8,782 bases of DNA from CBDHHC01 sp050633205 (GCA_050633205.1 JBOEGA010000160.1:1-8782); one strand, 5' to 3'. Shown: positions 1 to 6,193, numbered from the stretch's first letter. Program-made: numbers and translations. The notes: generated by a model not told the origin, from the sequence alone.

Positions 1-11
1 ATGCGAGATAC

Positions 12-219
12 CTGTGCCTGGCGAATTCATATTTTAAGTCGGGCAGGGCAGTTGAAATAATCCCTTGCAGAAGTGTTGCCATTTGAAATTTGACAGGTTT
101 GCTTTCAGAGCACTGGTTTTTGTTGGAGTTTTTCCATGTAAAGATGAATGAGTTCGATGATTATTATAGTAGTCCTGAAAATGTTTGAGCTTGTGCCTGG
201 CGAATTGATAATTCAAGTC
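12..219. repeat. 29-bp imperfect direct repeat bracketing the transposase fragment
   Basis: Positions 12-40 and 191-219 carry the same 29-base sequence in the same orientation with 4 mismatches, sharing the core TGTGCCTGGCGAATT. The right copy lies inside the transposase reading frame. The left copy contains its stop codon. The spacing is 179 bases. It may be a duplication left by recombination between IS copies. Confidence 0.7.
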
Positions 220-258
220 AGAACAAAATTTTTGATTATTAACCTTGGTGTTATTGGC
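34..258 (-). CDS. Transposase C-terminal fragment (integrase-core type), partial at gap
   Basis: The frame carries the end of a DDE transposase of the integrase-core (rve) type. The segment YYNNHRTHSSLHGKTP near the middle and the closing WQHFCKGLFQLP match the usual C-terminal signatures of IS481/IS3-like transposases, which commonly end in a W-x-x-H-C-x-G-L-F-Q-L-P motif. Only about 75 codons are present, against more than 300 in a full enzyme, and the catalytic D, D and E region is missing. The frame is open back to position 258, where the N gap starts, so the 5' part is either in the gap or truly lost. The last residues (CPT) differ from the usual VAA-like ending, so the tail may also be recombined. 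IS copies are a common cause of contig breaks. Exact IS family is uncertain. Confidence 0.75.
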   Translation of the reverse strand, partial: ANNTKVNNQKFCSDLNYQFARHKLKHFQDYYNNHRTHSSLHGKTPTKTSALKANLSNFKWQHFCKGLFQLPCPT

Positions 259-282
259 NNNNNNNNNNNNNNNNNNNNNNNN
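259..282. other. Assembly gap (24 N)
   Basis: A run of N joins two contigs. It lies between the transposase fragment and the toxin gene and truncates both. Its true length is unknown; only a few toxin codons should be missing on the right side. Confidence 0.98.
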
Positions 283-566
283 TTCATTCGCTCATGCAGA
301 ATCCGGATAACATCAACAATTTGCCCAGCCTCCATATAGTATATATGGTGAACTCCGACTTTTATGCGATAGCACCCTTCACATACTGGACTAACTTCTT
401 GGACTGCTTTCAAGCCGGCTACAAGATCATCAAGTCCCTGCAGGAGTTTATCATAATAAGCCTCAGCAATTTCAGGTGACCAAGTTTCGGCGCCATAATC
501 CCAGATATTCTCCAAGTCAATTTCTGCTTCAGGTCGGAGCCAGAAATCCTTAAATGTTTTTGGCAT
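283..566 (-). CDS. parE: ParE/RelE-family toxin, C-terminus lost in gap
   Basis: This is a type II toxin of the ParE/RelE plasmid-stabilisation family; ParE members poison DNA gyrase. The N-terminal helix region (RPEAEIDLENIWDYGAETW), the two-helix hairpin that follows, and the C-terminal strand pattern YRIKVGVHHIYYMEAG then VDVIRILHERM are typical. About 94 residues are visible and the family is usually 95-100, so only about five codons should be missing in the N gap. It starts at the ATG on the reverse strand at 566, overlapping the end of the antitoxin gene by 17 bases, which implies translational coupling. Any ORF reading through the gap into the sequence beyond is artificial. Gyrase as target is family knowledge, not visible here. 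Confidence 0.88.
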
Positions 567-801
567 GCTTGTTAGTCATTTTTTTTCTAAAAGCTTCACG
601 ATCAAATTGTTTCGATGGGCCGCTATCAAGCCCTTTTTGGAGTTCAGCCTGTAAAACTGCTAACTTTGCATTCTCTTTTTCCAAAAGACGCAACCCATCC
701 CTGATCACCTCACTGGCATTTCCGTAGCGGCCAGCCTCAACTTGCTCAGAAATAAAGCTATCGAAATGATCACCGAGTTTAAATGATGTGTTTTTAGCCA
801 T
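550..801 (-). CDS. parD: ParD-family antitoxin (CopG/ribbon-helix-helix)
   Basis: An 83-residue antitoxin of the ParD/CopG family. The N-terminal ribbon-helix-helix region reads TSFKLGDHFDSFISEQVEAG and continues with RYGNASEVIRDGLRLLE, the family's most recognisable stretch. The C-terminal charged helix (about residues 40-80) would wrap and neutralise the ParE toxin encoded immediately downstream, which overlaps by 17 bases. The start ATG at 801 follows an AGGTGAG ribosome binding site. The RHH fold binds palindromic operators, and a palindrome lies 34-47 bases upstream over the likely -10 box, so the pair probably represses itself. The gene is complete and lies wholly in the right-hand contig. 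Confidence 0.92.
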   Translation of the reverse strand: MAKNTSFKLGDHFDSFISEQVEAGRYGNASEVIRDGLRLLEKENAKLAVLQAELQKGLDSGPSKQFDREAFRKKMTNKHAKNI

Positions 802-821
802 AATCTCACCTATAGCAATGG

Positions 822-869
822 GTATTATTAAGTAGTATTATATAATACCTATTAAATAGTGAAAATCAA
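822..869 (-). promoter_or_regulatory. parDE promoter with palindromic operator
   Basis: On the minus strand TTGATT (869-864) and TATTAT (847-842) are spaced by 16 bases and could be -35 and -10 boxes. A perfect 14-bp palindrome, GTATTATATAATAC (835-848), covers the -10, and an extra GTATTAT half-site lies at 822-828, 13 bases apart. This is the arrangement expected of ParD autorepression. Binding is inferred. Confidence 0.6.
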
Positions 870-930
870 ACCGTTTTTGGGAGAGTGTACTATACGCTGG
901 AATTATTTTCCTTATTATGATGGATGTATG

Positions 931-993
931 AGTTGTGCACCCAACATGACGAAACGAGCAGAAAAAGGTCGGTTTGAGAACCGGTGCACAACT
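931..993. repeat. 11-bp perfect inverted repeat left of the tRNA half
   Basis: AGTTGTGCACC at 931-941 is matched by its exact reverse complement at 983-993, with 41 bases between. The 9-base core TTGTGCACC occurs a third time at 1117-1125, on the other side of the tRNA half. Such short repeats flanking an att core resemble integrase arm-binding sites. Confidence 0.6.
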
Positions 994-1034
994 AAAAATA
1001 AATAATATCAAAGCTTTATGCCAAGGTGATGGAA

Positions 1035-1079
1035 TTTCTAATCCGTAGGTCATAGGTTCGAATCCTATCGGGATCGCCA
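1035..1079 (+). other. Attachment site: 3' half of tRNA-Arg(UCU)
   Basis: The sequence folds as the 3' part of a tRNA: anticodon loop TTTCTAA (1035-1041, anticodon TCT at 1037-1039), 3' anticodon stem TCCGT, variable loop AGGTC, T-arm ATAGG-TTCGAAT-CCTAT, acceptor strand CGGGATC, discriminator G and encoded CCA (1077-1079). Upstream there is no D-arm or 5' acceptor strand (GATCCCG is expected), so this is not a working tRNA gene. An integrase gene ends 55 bases away, which makes this the att core of a tRNA-integrating element. The identity as Arg rests on the anticodon loop being native, which the pairing of TCCGT with a lost ACGGA would support. Confidence 0.85.
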
Positions 1080-1125
1080 ATTATTTCAATGAGTTAGTCA
1101 GTGGTAAAAATATTTTTTGTGCACC

Positions 1126-1148
1126 TTTTGTCACTTATTTTGTCACTT
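1126..1148. repeat. 11-bp tandem direct repeat at the end of int
   Basis: TTTTGTCACTT occurs at 1126-1136 and again at 1138-1148 with a 12-base period. It spans the integrase stop codon and encodes the closing TKVTK residues. It lies right beside the TTGTGCACC copy at 1117-1125, so it may be part of the att-proximal integrase-binding region. Confidence 0.5.
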
Positions 1149-2186
1149 TTGTTTCCCCTGCGTTCCGTTTTCCAAGCTTTCCGATCTCACTAACCCAGCT
1201 TTGTTCAAAACGAAGTATTGCTGTTTGCGCGATCTTTTTTGTGCGAGATCCGTAATGGTCCAGTATCGTCTCGACATGTTTCAGGGAGTGTCCGGTAATG
1301 GACGCTATCTCGATAGAGGTGCAGCCTTGCTCAGCTAAGAGTGTAACAGCAGTTCCTCGCAGGTCATGAAACGTCAAGCCTTCAATTTTGGCCCTTTTTG
1401 CTGCTTTGCCCCATGAGGTATTAAAGCCATCACTGGTCCAGGGTGTTCCTTTCGTGTTGGTCAGAATGGTGACGGCAGTTCTTGGTAAAGAATCCAGTAT
1501 AGACTTGAGTGTCTGTGTCGCTGGAATATAGACCTTGCGATTGGATTTAGATTGCCGTAAGGAGATCCCCGTTCCGTCATATGCGGTCCAGCTCAGGCGA
1601 ATAAGATCTCCTTTACGCTGACCAGTGTGTAATGCCAGAGCCAAAGCTGTTTGTAGTTCCGGGCTGCACGAGCACATAAATTTCTCAACATCCTCCGGCA
1701 ACCAGATTTTGTCTGATCTATCTGCTTTGTAGAGTCTGCCAGGATTTTTTAGATGATTATGGGTAATTTCTCCATTGTGAACGGCATACTGTATGACACG
1801 TCTAAATACTGACCACATATAATCAGCCTGTTTAGCGGAATTTATAGCAAGTTCATCACGCCAACTAAGCAAGTCTTTCCGAATTCTTATATCCTCGAAA
1901 ATTTTAAGAGGCATTGTTCCCCATTTGTCATCGATTTTGGAAAGATGAGCATCATAGTCCTTTTGTGTTCTTGGCTTTAATTGGGTGAAGCTCTTGGAAC
2001 TCTTATAGTCCAGAATANNGGTCTCTGATCAGAACTTGCTGCTAGGGTATAGTTGGTAATAAACTCTTCAGAACCTGGGTCACCATGAATGCGTTTCCCG
2101 GTTCTGCGATGATAGTAGTATGTTTTGGTTGTGCCATCAGGAAGAGTATATTTAGCCACTTTGATATGTTTTAGTCGAGTGAGCAT
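1135..2186 (-). CDS. int: Phage-type tyrosine integrase, interrupted by 2-N gap
   Basis: A site-specific tyrosine recombinase that would cut and rejoin DNA at the tRNA-Arg att core. Order along the protein: an N-terminal arm-binding region (from MLTRLKHIKVAKYTLPDGTTK), a SAM-like core-binding domain (LKPRTQKDYDAHLSKIDDKWG onward, up to about codon 120), then the catalytic domain. Catalytic residues are in place: Arg in TGQRKGD (codon at 1615-1617), His and Arg in HDLRGT (1366-1368 and 1357-1359), His in TGHS (1288-1290) and the nucleophile Tyr in LDHYGSR (1252-1254). The reading frame shifts at the two N at 2018-2019; the downstream frame continues ILDYKSSKSF with no stop, so the break is probably an assembly artefact. 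The ATG at 2186 follows GGAAGG and overlaps the upstream gene by 35 bases. Confidence 0.88.
2018..2019. other. Ambiguous bases (NN) inside int
   Basis: Two unknown bases separate the two frames of the integrase gene. Deleting both restores one continuous frame, and so would adding one base. Related integrases usually have about ten more residues here, so NN may hide a short missing stretch. Confidence 0.9.
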
Positions 2187-2400
2187 TTTGCTTTGCCTTC
2201 CACGAGTCATACGCTGTCGTGGGGTTACTTTGCTCAATCCCTGATAACTTGTCGAGTGCATCGTTTAAAGCCTTTTTGTCATAACGTTTTGTGCCAGGCC
2301 ATGGACCAGGTACCAGACCGTCTCTAATCCATGCTCTGAAACAGCTTATTGAAATACCGCAATGGTCTGCTGCTTCTCTGATTGTCAAACCGCGTTTCAT
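2152..2400 (-). CDS. Excisionase-like small helix-turn-helix protein
   Basis: An 82-residue DNA-binding protein of the MerR/AlpA-like winged-helix type. The segment LTIREAADHCGISISCFRAWIRDGLVPGPWPGTKRYD (shown here only by its ends: LTIREAADHCGIS and GTKRYD) has the helix-turn-helix and wing layout of excisionases and AlpA regulators. It sits directly upstream of the integrase gene and overlaps it by 35 bases, so the two are co-transcribed. The likely role is directing excision or controlling integrase expression. The ATG at 2400 was chosen because AAGGA lies 6-7 bases upstream and the domain starts at once; a TTG at 2430 would add ten residues without a good binding site. The C-terminal 25 residues are polar and unremarkable. 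Whether it acts as excisionase, regulator or both cannot be told from sequence. Confidence 0.78.
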   Translation of the reverse strand: MKRGLTIREAADHCGISISCFRAWIRDGLVPGPWPGTKRYDKKALNDALDKLSGIEQSNPTTAYDSWKAKQNAHSTKTYQSG

Positions 2401-2446
2401 ACCGATCCTTGCACAGTGAACTTTATTCAATTATCCGATGAAAAAG

Positions 2447-2475
2447 AATAAAAGGGAATTTGCTAAATTGTGCAA
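2447..2475 (-). promoter_or_regulatory. Candidate promoter for the xis-like/int operon
   Basis: On the minus strand TTGCAC (2475-2470) and TTTATT (2452-2447) are separated by 17 bases and lie about 45 bases upstream of the ATG at 2400. The fit to a housekeeping promoter is moderate. Confidence 0.4.
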
Positions 2476-2584
2476 AATCGTGACTTATCAGGACGTATTT
2501 GGACAGTTTACAAAGAGGATTGATGCAAACTGTGGAGTTTAAGTTGTCGTATTTTTGATACAGAGTTTTTCTTTGTTACCGAAT

Positions 2585-2603
2585 GATCTAATTTATTTAG
2601 ATC
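2585..2603. promoter_or_regulatory. Short perfect inverted repeat in the divergent control region
   Basis: GATCTAA (2585-2591) and TTAGATC (2597-2603) flank a 5-base spacer in the gene-free 2401-2767 stretch between the divergent xis-like gene and the primase/helicase gene. It is a candidate operator; no T-run follows, so it is not a standard terminator. Confidence 0.4.
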
Positions 2604-2649
2604 GAAAAACAGGTAAGTAAATCACAATAAAACAATCAATTAACCCTGA

Positions 2650-2704
2650 GGTATACCAACGGGAAACCACATACCAAGATACTGCATGTGCAATTGCATG
2701 GTAT
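2650..2704. promoter_or_regulatory. Cluster of GGTAT half-sites and palindromes upstream of the primase/helicase gene
   Basis: The palindrome GGTATACC (2650-2657), an inverted half-site ATACC (2671-2675), the palindrome TGCAATTGCA (2689-2698) and GGTAT (2700-2704) lie within 55 bases, about 65-118 bases before the replication gene. This looks like an operator region for an element-encoded regulator. No clear -35/-10 pair could be fixed. Confidence 0.4.
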
Positions 2705-2767
2705 AGGTTAGCTGTCTTGTTGCATAGTAGATGAGTCTCCTTTCCGTCTAAGCAAAGGAGAACTCCC

Positions 2768-4957
2768 ATGACATCATCCATACCAAATAATCGTGTTCGC
2801 ATTCATTTGCAGGAGGCTTATCGCCAGCAGGCCATTCATGATATTGAGCAGAAAGTAAAGCGACTTTCCGGGTTAAGTGATGGACGCAATTCAGAAGGCT
2901 TTTCGGCCATGCTGGGTACCGGTAAGTATGTGACACATTCCATAATCTCGGAAGACGAGTTTACCGCACTTTTTTATCAGGCTTACTTTCAGAATGGTCT
3001 CCTTAGCAAAATTGGCCATCATGCGTTTGTTTCTAAAGTCAAACGTGCGCTGCAAGGATGCAAAATGGACGCTTGTCCAAAGCTTCGTAAGGAGTTCGGT
3101 GACACAGATCATACAGCTTCATTCCTATCTTCTCCCCTGGCTTCACCTTTACCGGCCAGGGTGAAGTCAAAGCCGTTTTGTGATCAAAAACTCGTGGAAC
3201 TGGGCTATACTCTCACGAAGATTTATCAGTTCTATAATCAAGAGAATAACCCTGTTTTTCAGAAGTTGCGTTACCAGCGCGTTTCGGGTGCAGATAATCA
3301 CCAGGAAAAGACTTTTCTCATTCGTCATCAAGGCACTGATAATCTTTGGTATGCGGGCCGGGGATCCCATCCGGACTATCCTTATAACCTCCCTGAAATG
3401 ATGAGGGATTCAAAGGCTCCAGTTATTGTATGCGAAGGAGAAAAGGATGCGGATACCGCTCATGTCCTTGGTTTGCTATCCGTGTCAGTCAACAACTGGA
3501 AGGATTGTGTTGGTTATTTCAAAAAACGCGACGTTATTCTGGTTCCAGACAACGATGAAGCTGGACAGAAACGGGCAAAGGCCGCGCAAACTATCCTGGA
3601 ACCAGTTACCAAAAGTTTTCTTCTGCTTAAGCTTCCTGATCTTGCTGAAAAAGGAGACCTCACGGATTGGGTAGAAGAGGGGGGAACGAGAGAAGAGTTT
3701 GAGGCACTGATACAGCTATCACGGCCAGAGACCACCAGGCAATCTCAGGATAGTGAAGTCGATGATCTGTCAGATGATAGCAAAACAATTATTAGTCGGG
3801 CGAGGTTAAGTCTCATTCTTGAAAAACGAAATATTGAAGTTGCATATAATCAACTTAATGACCTGATTGAAATTAACGGTCTTGACGGATTTAAATGTTT
3901 TTCAGACCAGGCAGCCAATCGGCTGAGGTTTGACTTATGGGAGTATGACAGGGTCAGGATCAGTAAGGATATCTTCCATGATATTATTGCAGATATTGCG
4001 CTGGGAAACGCCTATCACCCCATTAAGCTTTATCTGAATAGCCTGAAATGGGACGGGAAACCGCGTGTTGATGGCTTCTTTATTAATCTGGCGGGTGCAA
4101 GTGATTTTCCGTTAATTCGCAGCATAACACAAATCTGGTTTATAGCAGCAGTCCGGCGTATTTTTGAACCCGGAGCGGATTTCCAGGAGCTGGTTGTTCT
4201 TGAAGGTAGCCAAGGGCGTGGCAAGAGTACTGCGATCAGAAAACTATGTCCTGATACTTCCTGGTATTCAGATGATCTTCCCCTGAATGCCTCGCCGAAA
4301 ACTGTTGTCGAACAAACGTTTGGAAAATGGATTATTGAAGCTTCTGAGCTCACAGGACGAAACCATGATATAAGAGCGCTTAAACGCTTCCTGTCTGCAA
4401 CAACTGACAGAACTCGTTTGGCATATGAGCGTCTCACCAGGGATTACCCAAGGCAGTGGATACCGATTGGAACGACAAATGAGTCCGAATATCTTGTTGA
4501 TAGCACCGGCAATCGTCGATACTGGCCGATCAAAATCAAGGAATTTGACCTGGACCGTTTGACACCAGACTACAGAGATCAATTATGGGCTGAGGCTGTC
4601 CATATGCATTTACGGGGATTGAGCCTCAAGCTGGATCCGGATCTATGGGAGAGTGCCAGGCGAGAGCAGGCTAAGCGTTTTAACAGTGATCCCTGGGAAG
4701 ACATCTTAAGACATTTGCTTCCGGAGAGCTCTTGCAGGATAACTGTTTCTTCTATTCCGGAAGCTCTTGGTATTCCTCAGGAGAGAAGAGACAGGCGAAC
4801 TTCAAACCGGGTTGCCTCTATCATGCGTTCTTTGGGATATGAGAAAGCAACGGCACGCCACCCGATAACAGGGAAAGTGTTAAAGGTCTGGGTGTTGAAT
4901 GATGGCGGCCCAGTCCAGAAACTGACCTTTACCGGACCTGAAGATTATCGAAACTGA
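2768..4957 (+). CDS. TOPRIM plus VapE-type primase/helicase (element replication protein)
   Basis: A 729-residue protein of the virulence-associated E type, the replication protein of many phage satellites and islands. Residues 1-125 have no recognised domain. Residues about 145-320 form a primase-like TOPRIM region, with EGEKDAD (Glu223) and DNDEAG (Asp261, Asp263) as metal-binding motifs. Residues about 340-640 form the VapE ATPase: Walker A GSQGRGKS (480-487), Walker B WIIE (521-524) followed by SEL, then GTTN (568-571) and TGNRRYW (580-586) with likely arginine sensors. The C-terminal 90 residues may be a DNA-binding module. The ATG follows AAAGGAG with 7-8 bases spacing. An iteron-rich block follows its stop directly, which supports a role as origin-binding initiator and helicase. 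All key motifs are intact. Confidence 0.9.
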   Translation: MTSSIPNNRVRIHLQEAYRQQAIHDIEQKVKRLSGLSDGRNSEGFSAMLGTGKYVTHSIISEDEFTALFYQAYFQNGLLSKIGHHAFVSKVKRALQGCKMDACPKLRKEFGDTDHTASFLSSPLASPLPARVKSKPFCDQKLVELGYTLTKIYQFYNQENNPVFQKLRYQRVSGADNHQEKTFLIRHQGTDNLWYAGRGSHPDYPYNLPEMMRDSKAPVIVCEGEKDADTAHVLGLLSVSVNNWKDCVGYFKKRDVILVPDNDEAGQKRAKAAQTILEPVTKSFLLLKLPDLAEKGDLTDWVEEGGTREEFEALIQLSRPETTRQSQDSEVDDLSDDSKTIISRARLSLILEKRNIEVAYNQLNDLIEINGLDGFKCFSDQAANRLRFDLWEYDRVRISKDIFHDIIADIALGNAYHPIKLYLNSLKWDGKPRVDGFFINLAGASDFPLIRSITQIWFIAAVRRIFEPGADFQELVVLEGSQGRGKSTAIRKLCPDTSWYSDDLPLNASPKTVVEQTFGKWIIEASELTGRNHDIRALKRFLSATTDRTRLAYERLTRDYPRQWIPIGTTNESEYLVDSTGNRRYWPIKIKEFDLDRLTPDYRDQLWAEAVHMHLRGLSLKLDPDLWESARREQAKRFNSDPWEDILRHLLPESSCRITVSSIPEALGIPQERRDRRTSNRVASIMRSLGYEKATARHPITGKVLKVWVLNDGGPVQKLTFTGPEDYRN

Positions 4958-5015
4958 TCTTGTAACTGTATCACGGTTACACATATCTCTATGTTTTTAT
5001 TAAGAAAATAATGGT

Positions 5016-5151
5016 TGTATCCGTTGTAACCGTTAATGTGCCCGTTCTTATAGAGGGGTCTTATAGGGCCCTTCCTGTATCCTCTGTCTACTCTCTATAC
5101 TATTCTTTATTAAATATAAGTATAAGGGGGGTAACGGTTACAACGGGTACA
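5016..5151. repeat. 20-bp inverted repeat of the candidate origin
   Basis: Positions 5132-5151 match the reverse complement of 5016-5035 at 19 of 20 bases, with the perfect core TAACGGTTACAACGG. The arms are 96 bases apart and each holds two iterons. The A+T-rich stretch lies between them. Confidence 0.85.
5046..5066 (+). repeat. Short direct repeat TCTTATAG inside the candidate origin
   Basis: TCTTATAG occurs at 5046-5053 and 5059-5066, 13 bases apart, each followed by a G-run. It lies between the left iteron cluster and the A+T-rich core. The second copy runs into the palindrome AGGGCCCT (5065-5072). Confidence 0.5.
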
Positions 5152-5406
5152 TTCCCTTCAAGTCACTGAGTTCCCAGAAAAAATCATGTAACCCTGGGAT
5201 CGGATACAATCGGTTGCATCGGATACGTTCTAACGATCCTCTATACTATCCGGTAAAAAACAAGTTGCATTAAGCTCTATGCAGCACCTTGGTGTTTCTC
5301 AAATATCATCTGGATAAGGAATAATCTCGGAAAGGGCTTGTTGTACTTGAAGACAGAAAAGTCAAACATCACCTATCGTTATAGCCTACAAGAGCCAGGA
5401 GGTGTC

Positions 5407-5892
5407 ATGTCAATAAAAGTAGATTACCCGACAAGCGAAGATATTCATTGCTCAATTGATGATGTGGACTATACGGAGCTGTTTTATTACCCGGATCAGA
5501 AACACTTAATACGTAAGGAGCAGTTTGTTCTTGGACAAAGGATCATGGCCAGGGTTCAGGATAGCAATAGTTCAGGCATTGTGTTTGGAGGCTGGATATT
5601 CTCTCAGATGGATACTGGCGTTGCAGTTGTCGCACAAAAGAAAACCGGCGGTCCAGTGGCAACAATCGGTGTCGATGATTTTTTGTTTCTGGATTGCGTA
5701 TTACCTGGTGAACTTGTGACAGTCTATTGTGCGCTTAAGGATGTTGGTAACACATCGATCCGTTTTAAAGCAGAGGCCTGGGCTATTGACCATAAAGAAG
5801 GGCAAGCTGAGCGGAAAGTTGCTTCAGGACTGTTTACATTTGTTGCTCTGGATGGGCAAGGGCAACCGAGGATGATTAGTTCGCAGCTATGA
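5407..5892 (+). CDS. Acyl-CoA thioesterase, YciA-like hotdog fold
   Basis: A 161-residue single hotdog-domain enzyme expected to hydrolyse acyl-CoA thioesters in the cytoplasm. The YciA hallmark appears as GIVFGGWIFSQMDTG (residues 57-71); Asp69 matches the catalytic Asp44 of Haemophilus influenzae YciA. The usual Asp of the GDIFGGW form is Ile58 here, so the loop differs slightly. Strands VDDFLFLDCVLPGELV, TSIRFKAEAWAI and GLFTFVALD follow in family order. The N-terminus is about 22 residues longer than in H. influenzae YciA. The ATG at 5407 was chosen for its strong AGGAGGTG site (5397-5404); an in-frame TTG at 5338 has no comparable site. It may be a host gene next to the element or cargo within it; the window does not decide this. 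Confidence 0.87.
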   Translation: MSIKVDYPTSEDIHCSIDDVDYTELFYYPDQKHLIRKEQFVLGQRIMARVQDSNSSGIVFGGWIFSQMDTGVAVVAQKKTGGPVATIGVDDFLFLDCVLPGELVTVYCALKDVGNTSIRFKAEAWAIDHKEGQAERKVASGLFTFVALDGQGQPRMISSQL

Positions 5893-6032
5893 CTACTGTT
5901 AAATGGTGTTCAGATCTTGTTTTTAGTGATTGAGGGCTGTTGTTAATTTAGAAGGTGATTTCAGGCGGGTTAATCTGAATTCGAGAACCCGTAATTTGGG
6001 GTAAAGCTGCCTAACAATGTAATTTTATAACT

Positions 6033-6061
6033 TTTTCCGAAGTTAATACAACTTCGGAAAA
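6033..6061. promoter_or_regulatory. Perfect 12-bp inverted repeat, likely operator
   Basis: TTTTCCGAAGTT (6033-6044) and AACTTCGGAAAA (6050-6061) are exact reverse complements around a 5-base spacer. The T-run comes before the stem and the A-run after it on either strand, which is wrong for a terminator. The site lies just upstream of the GGAGG at 6077-6081, so it fits an operator for the ArsR-type repressor or another dimeric regulator. Confidence 0.55.
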
Positions 6062-6157
6062 TAGACTTTGACTTGTGGAGGGCAGTTATGACCCTAAACA
6101 GACCTTTTCGCATCGAATGTGTCGACCCGATTAGTCGAGACTTATGCGAGAATAAAC

Positions 6158-6193
6158 TTAGCGAAGTGACTAAGTTTTCACTTGCTTCGCTAA
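6158..6193 (+). repeat. Imperfect hairpin before the ArsR start
   Basis: TTAGCGAAG (6158-6166) and CTTCGCTAA (6185-6193) are exact inverted repeats; an inner pair AAGTGA/TCACTT lies at 6164-6169 and 6178-6183. The structure lies 24 bases before the ATG at 6217. A further pair GCTAAC/GTTAGC is at 6189-6194 and 6208-6213. It could be an operator or a leader RNA fold. Confidence 0.45.

Larger units (their letters stand above)
4961..5230. other. Candidate replication origin: iteron clusters around an A+T-rich core
   Basis: This gene-free stretch carries repeats of a 7-mer close to CGGWTAC. Plus-strand copies are CGGTTAC (4974-4980, 5135-5141), CGGGTAC (5144-5150), CGGATAC (5201-5207, 5220-5226) and the variant CGGTTGC (5211-5217). 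Minus-strand copies are at 5017-5023, 5026-5032 and 5188-5194 (one base off). Neighbouring copies are spaced 9-10 bases, about one helical turn. Between the two clusters, 5096-5125 has only three G/C in 30 bases. SaPI origins are known to consist of iteron clusters flanking an A+T-rich stretch beside the replication gene, which is the layout seen here. Function is inferred. Confidence 0.65.

Noticed and set aside
148..339. Open frames running through the 24-N gap on either strand
   Set aside because: They depend on the arbitrary gap length and overlap the transposase fragment and parE.
838..1080. Open frame on the minus strand with IPIGFEPMTYGL-like sequence
   Set aside because: This is the reverse strand of a tRNA 3' half, a well-known false gene; the rest of the frame is non-coding in character.
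4030..4582. Long minus-strand open frames inside the primase/helicase gene
   Set aside because: Shadows of a clearly coding plus-strand gene with intact motifs.
5196..5202. GGGATCG as a possible second att core
   Set aside because: Only 7 bases match the tRNA 3' end; the T-arm sequence is absent.
5966..5991. CGGGTT/AACCCG inverted repeat after the thioesterase gene as a terminator
   Set aside because: Short stem, 14-base loop and no T-run on either side.
6011..6020. GCCTAAC next to an inverted repeat, resembling an integron attC site
   Set aside because: No matching GTTRRRY partner at the right distance, and there is no integron integrase in the window.
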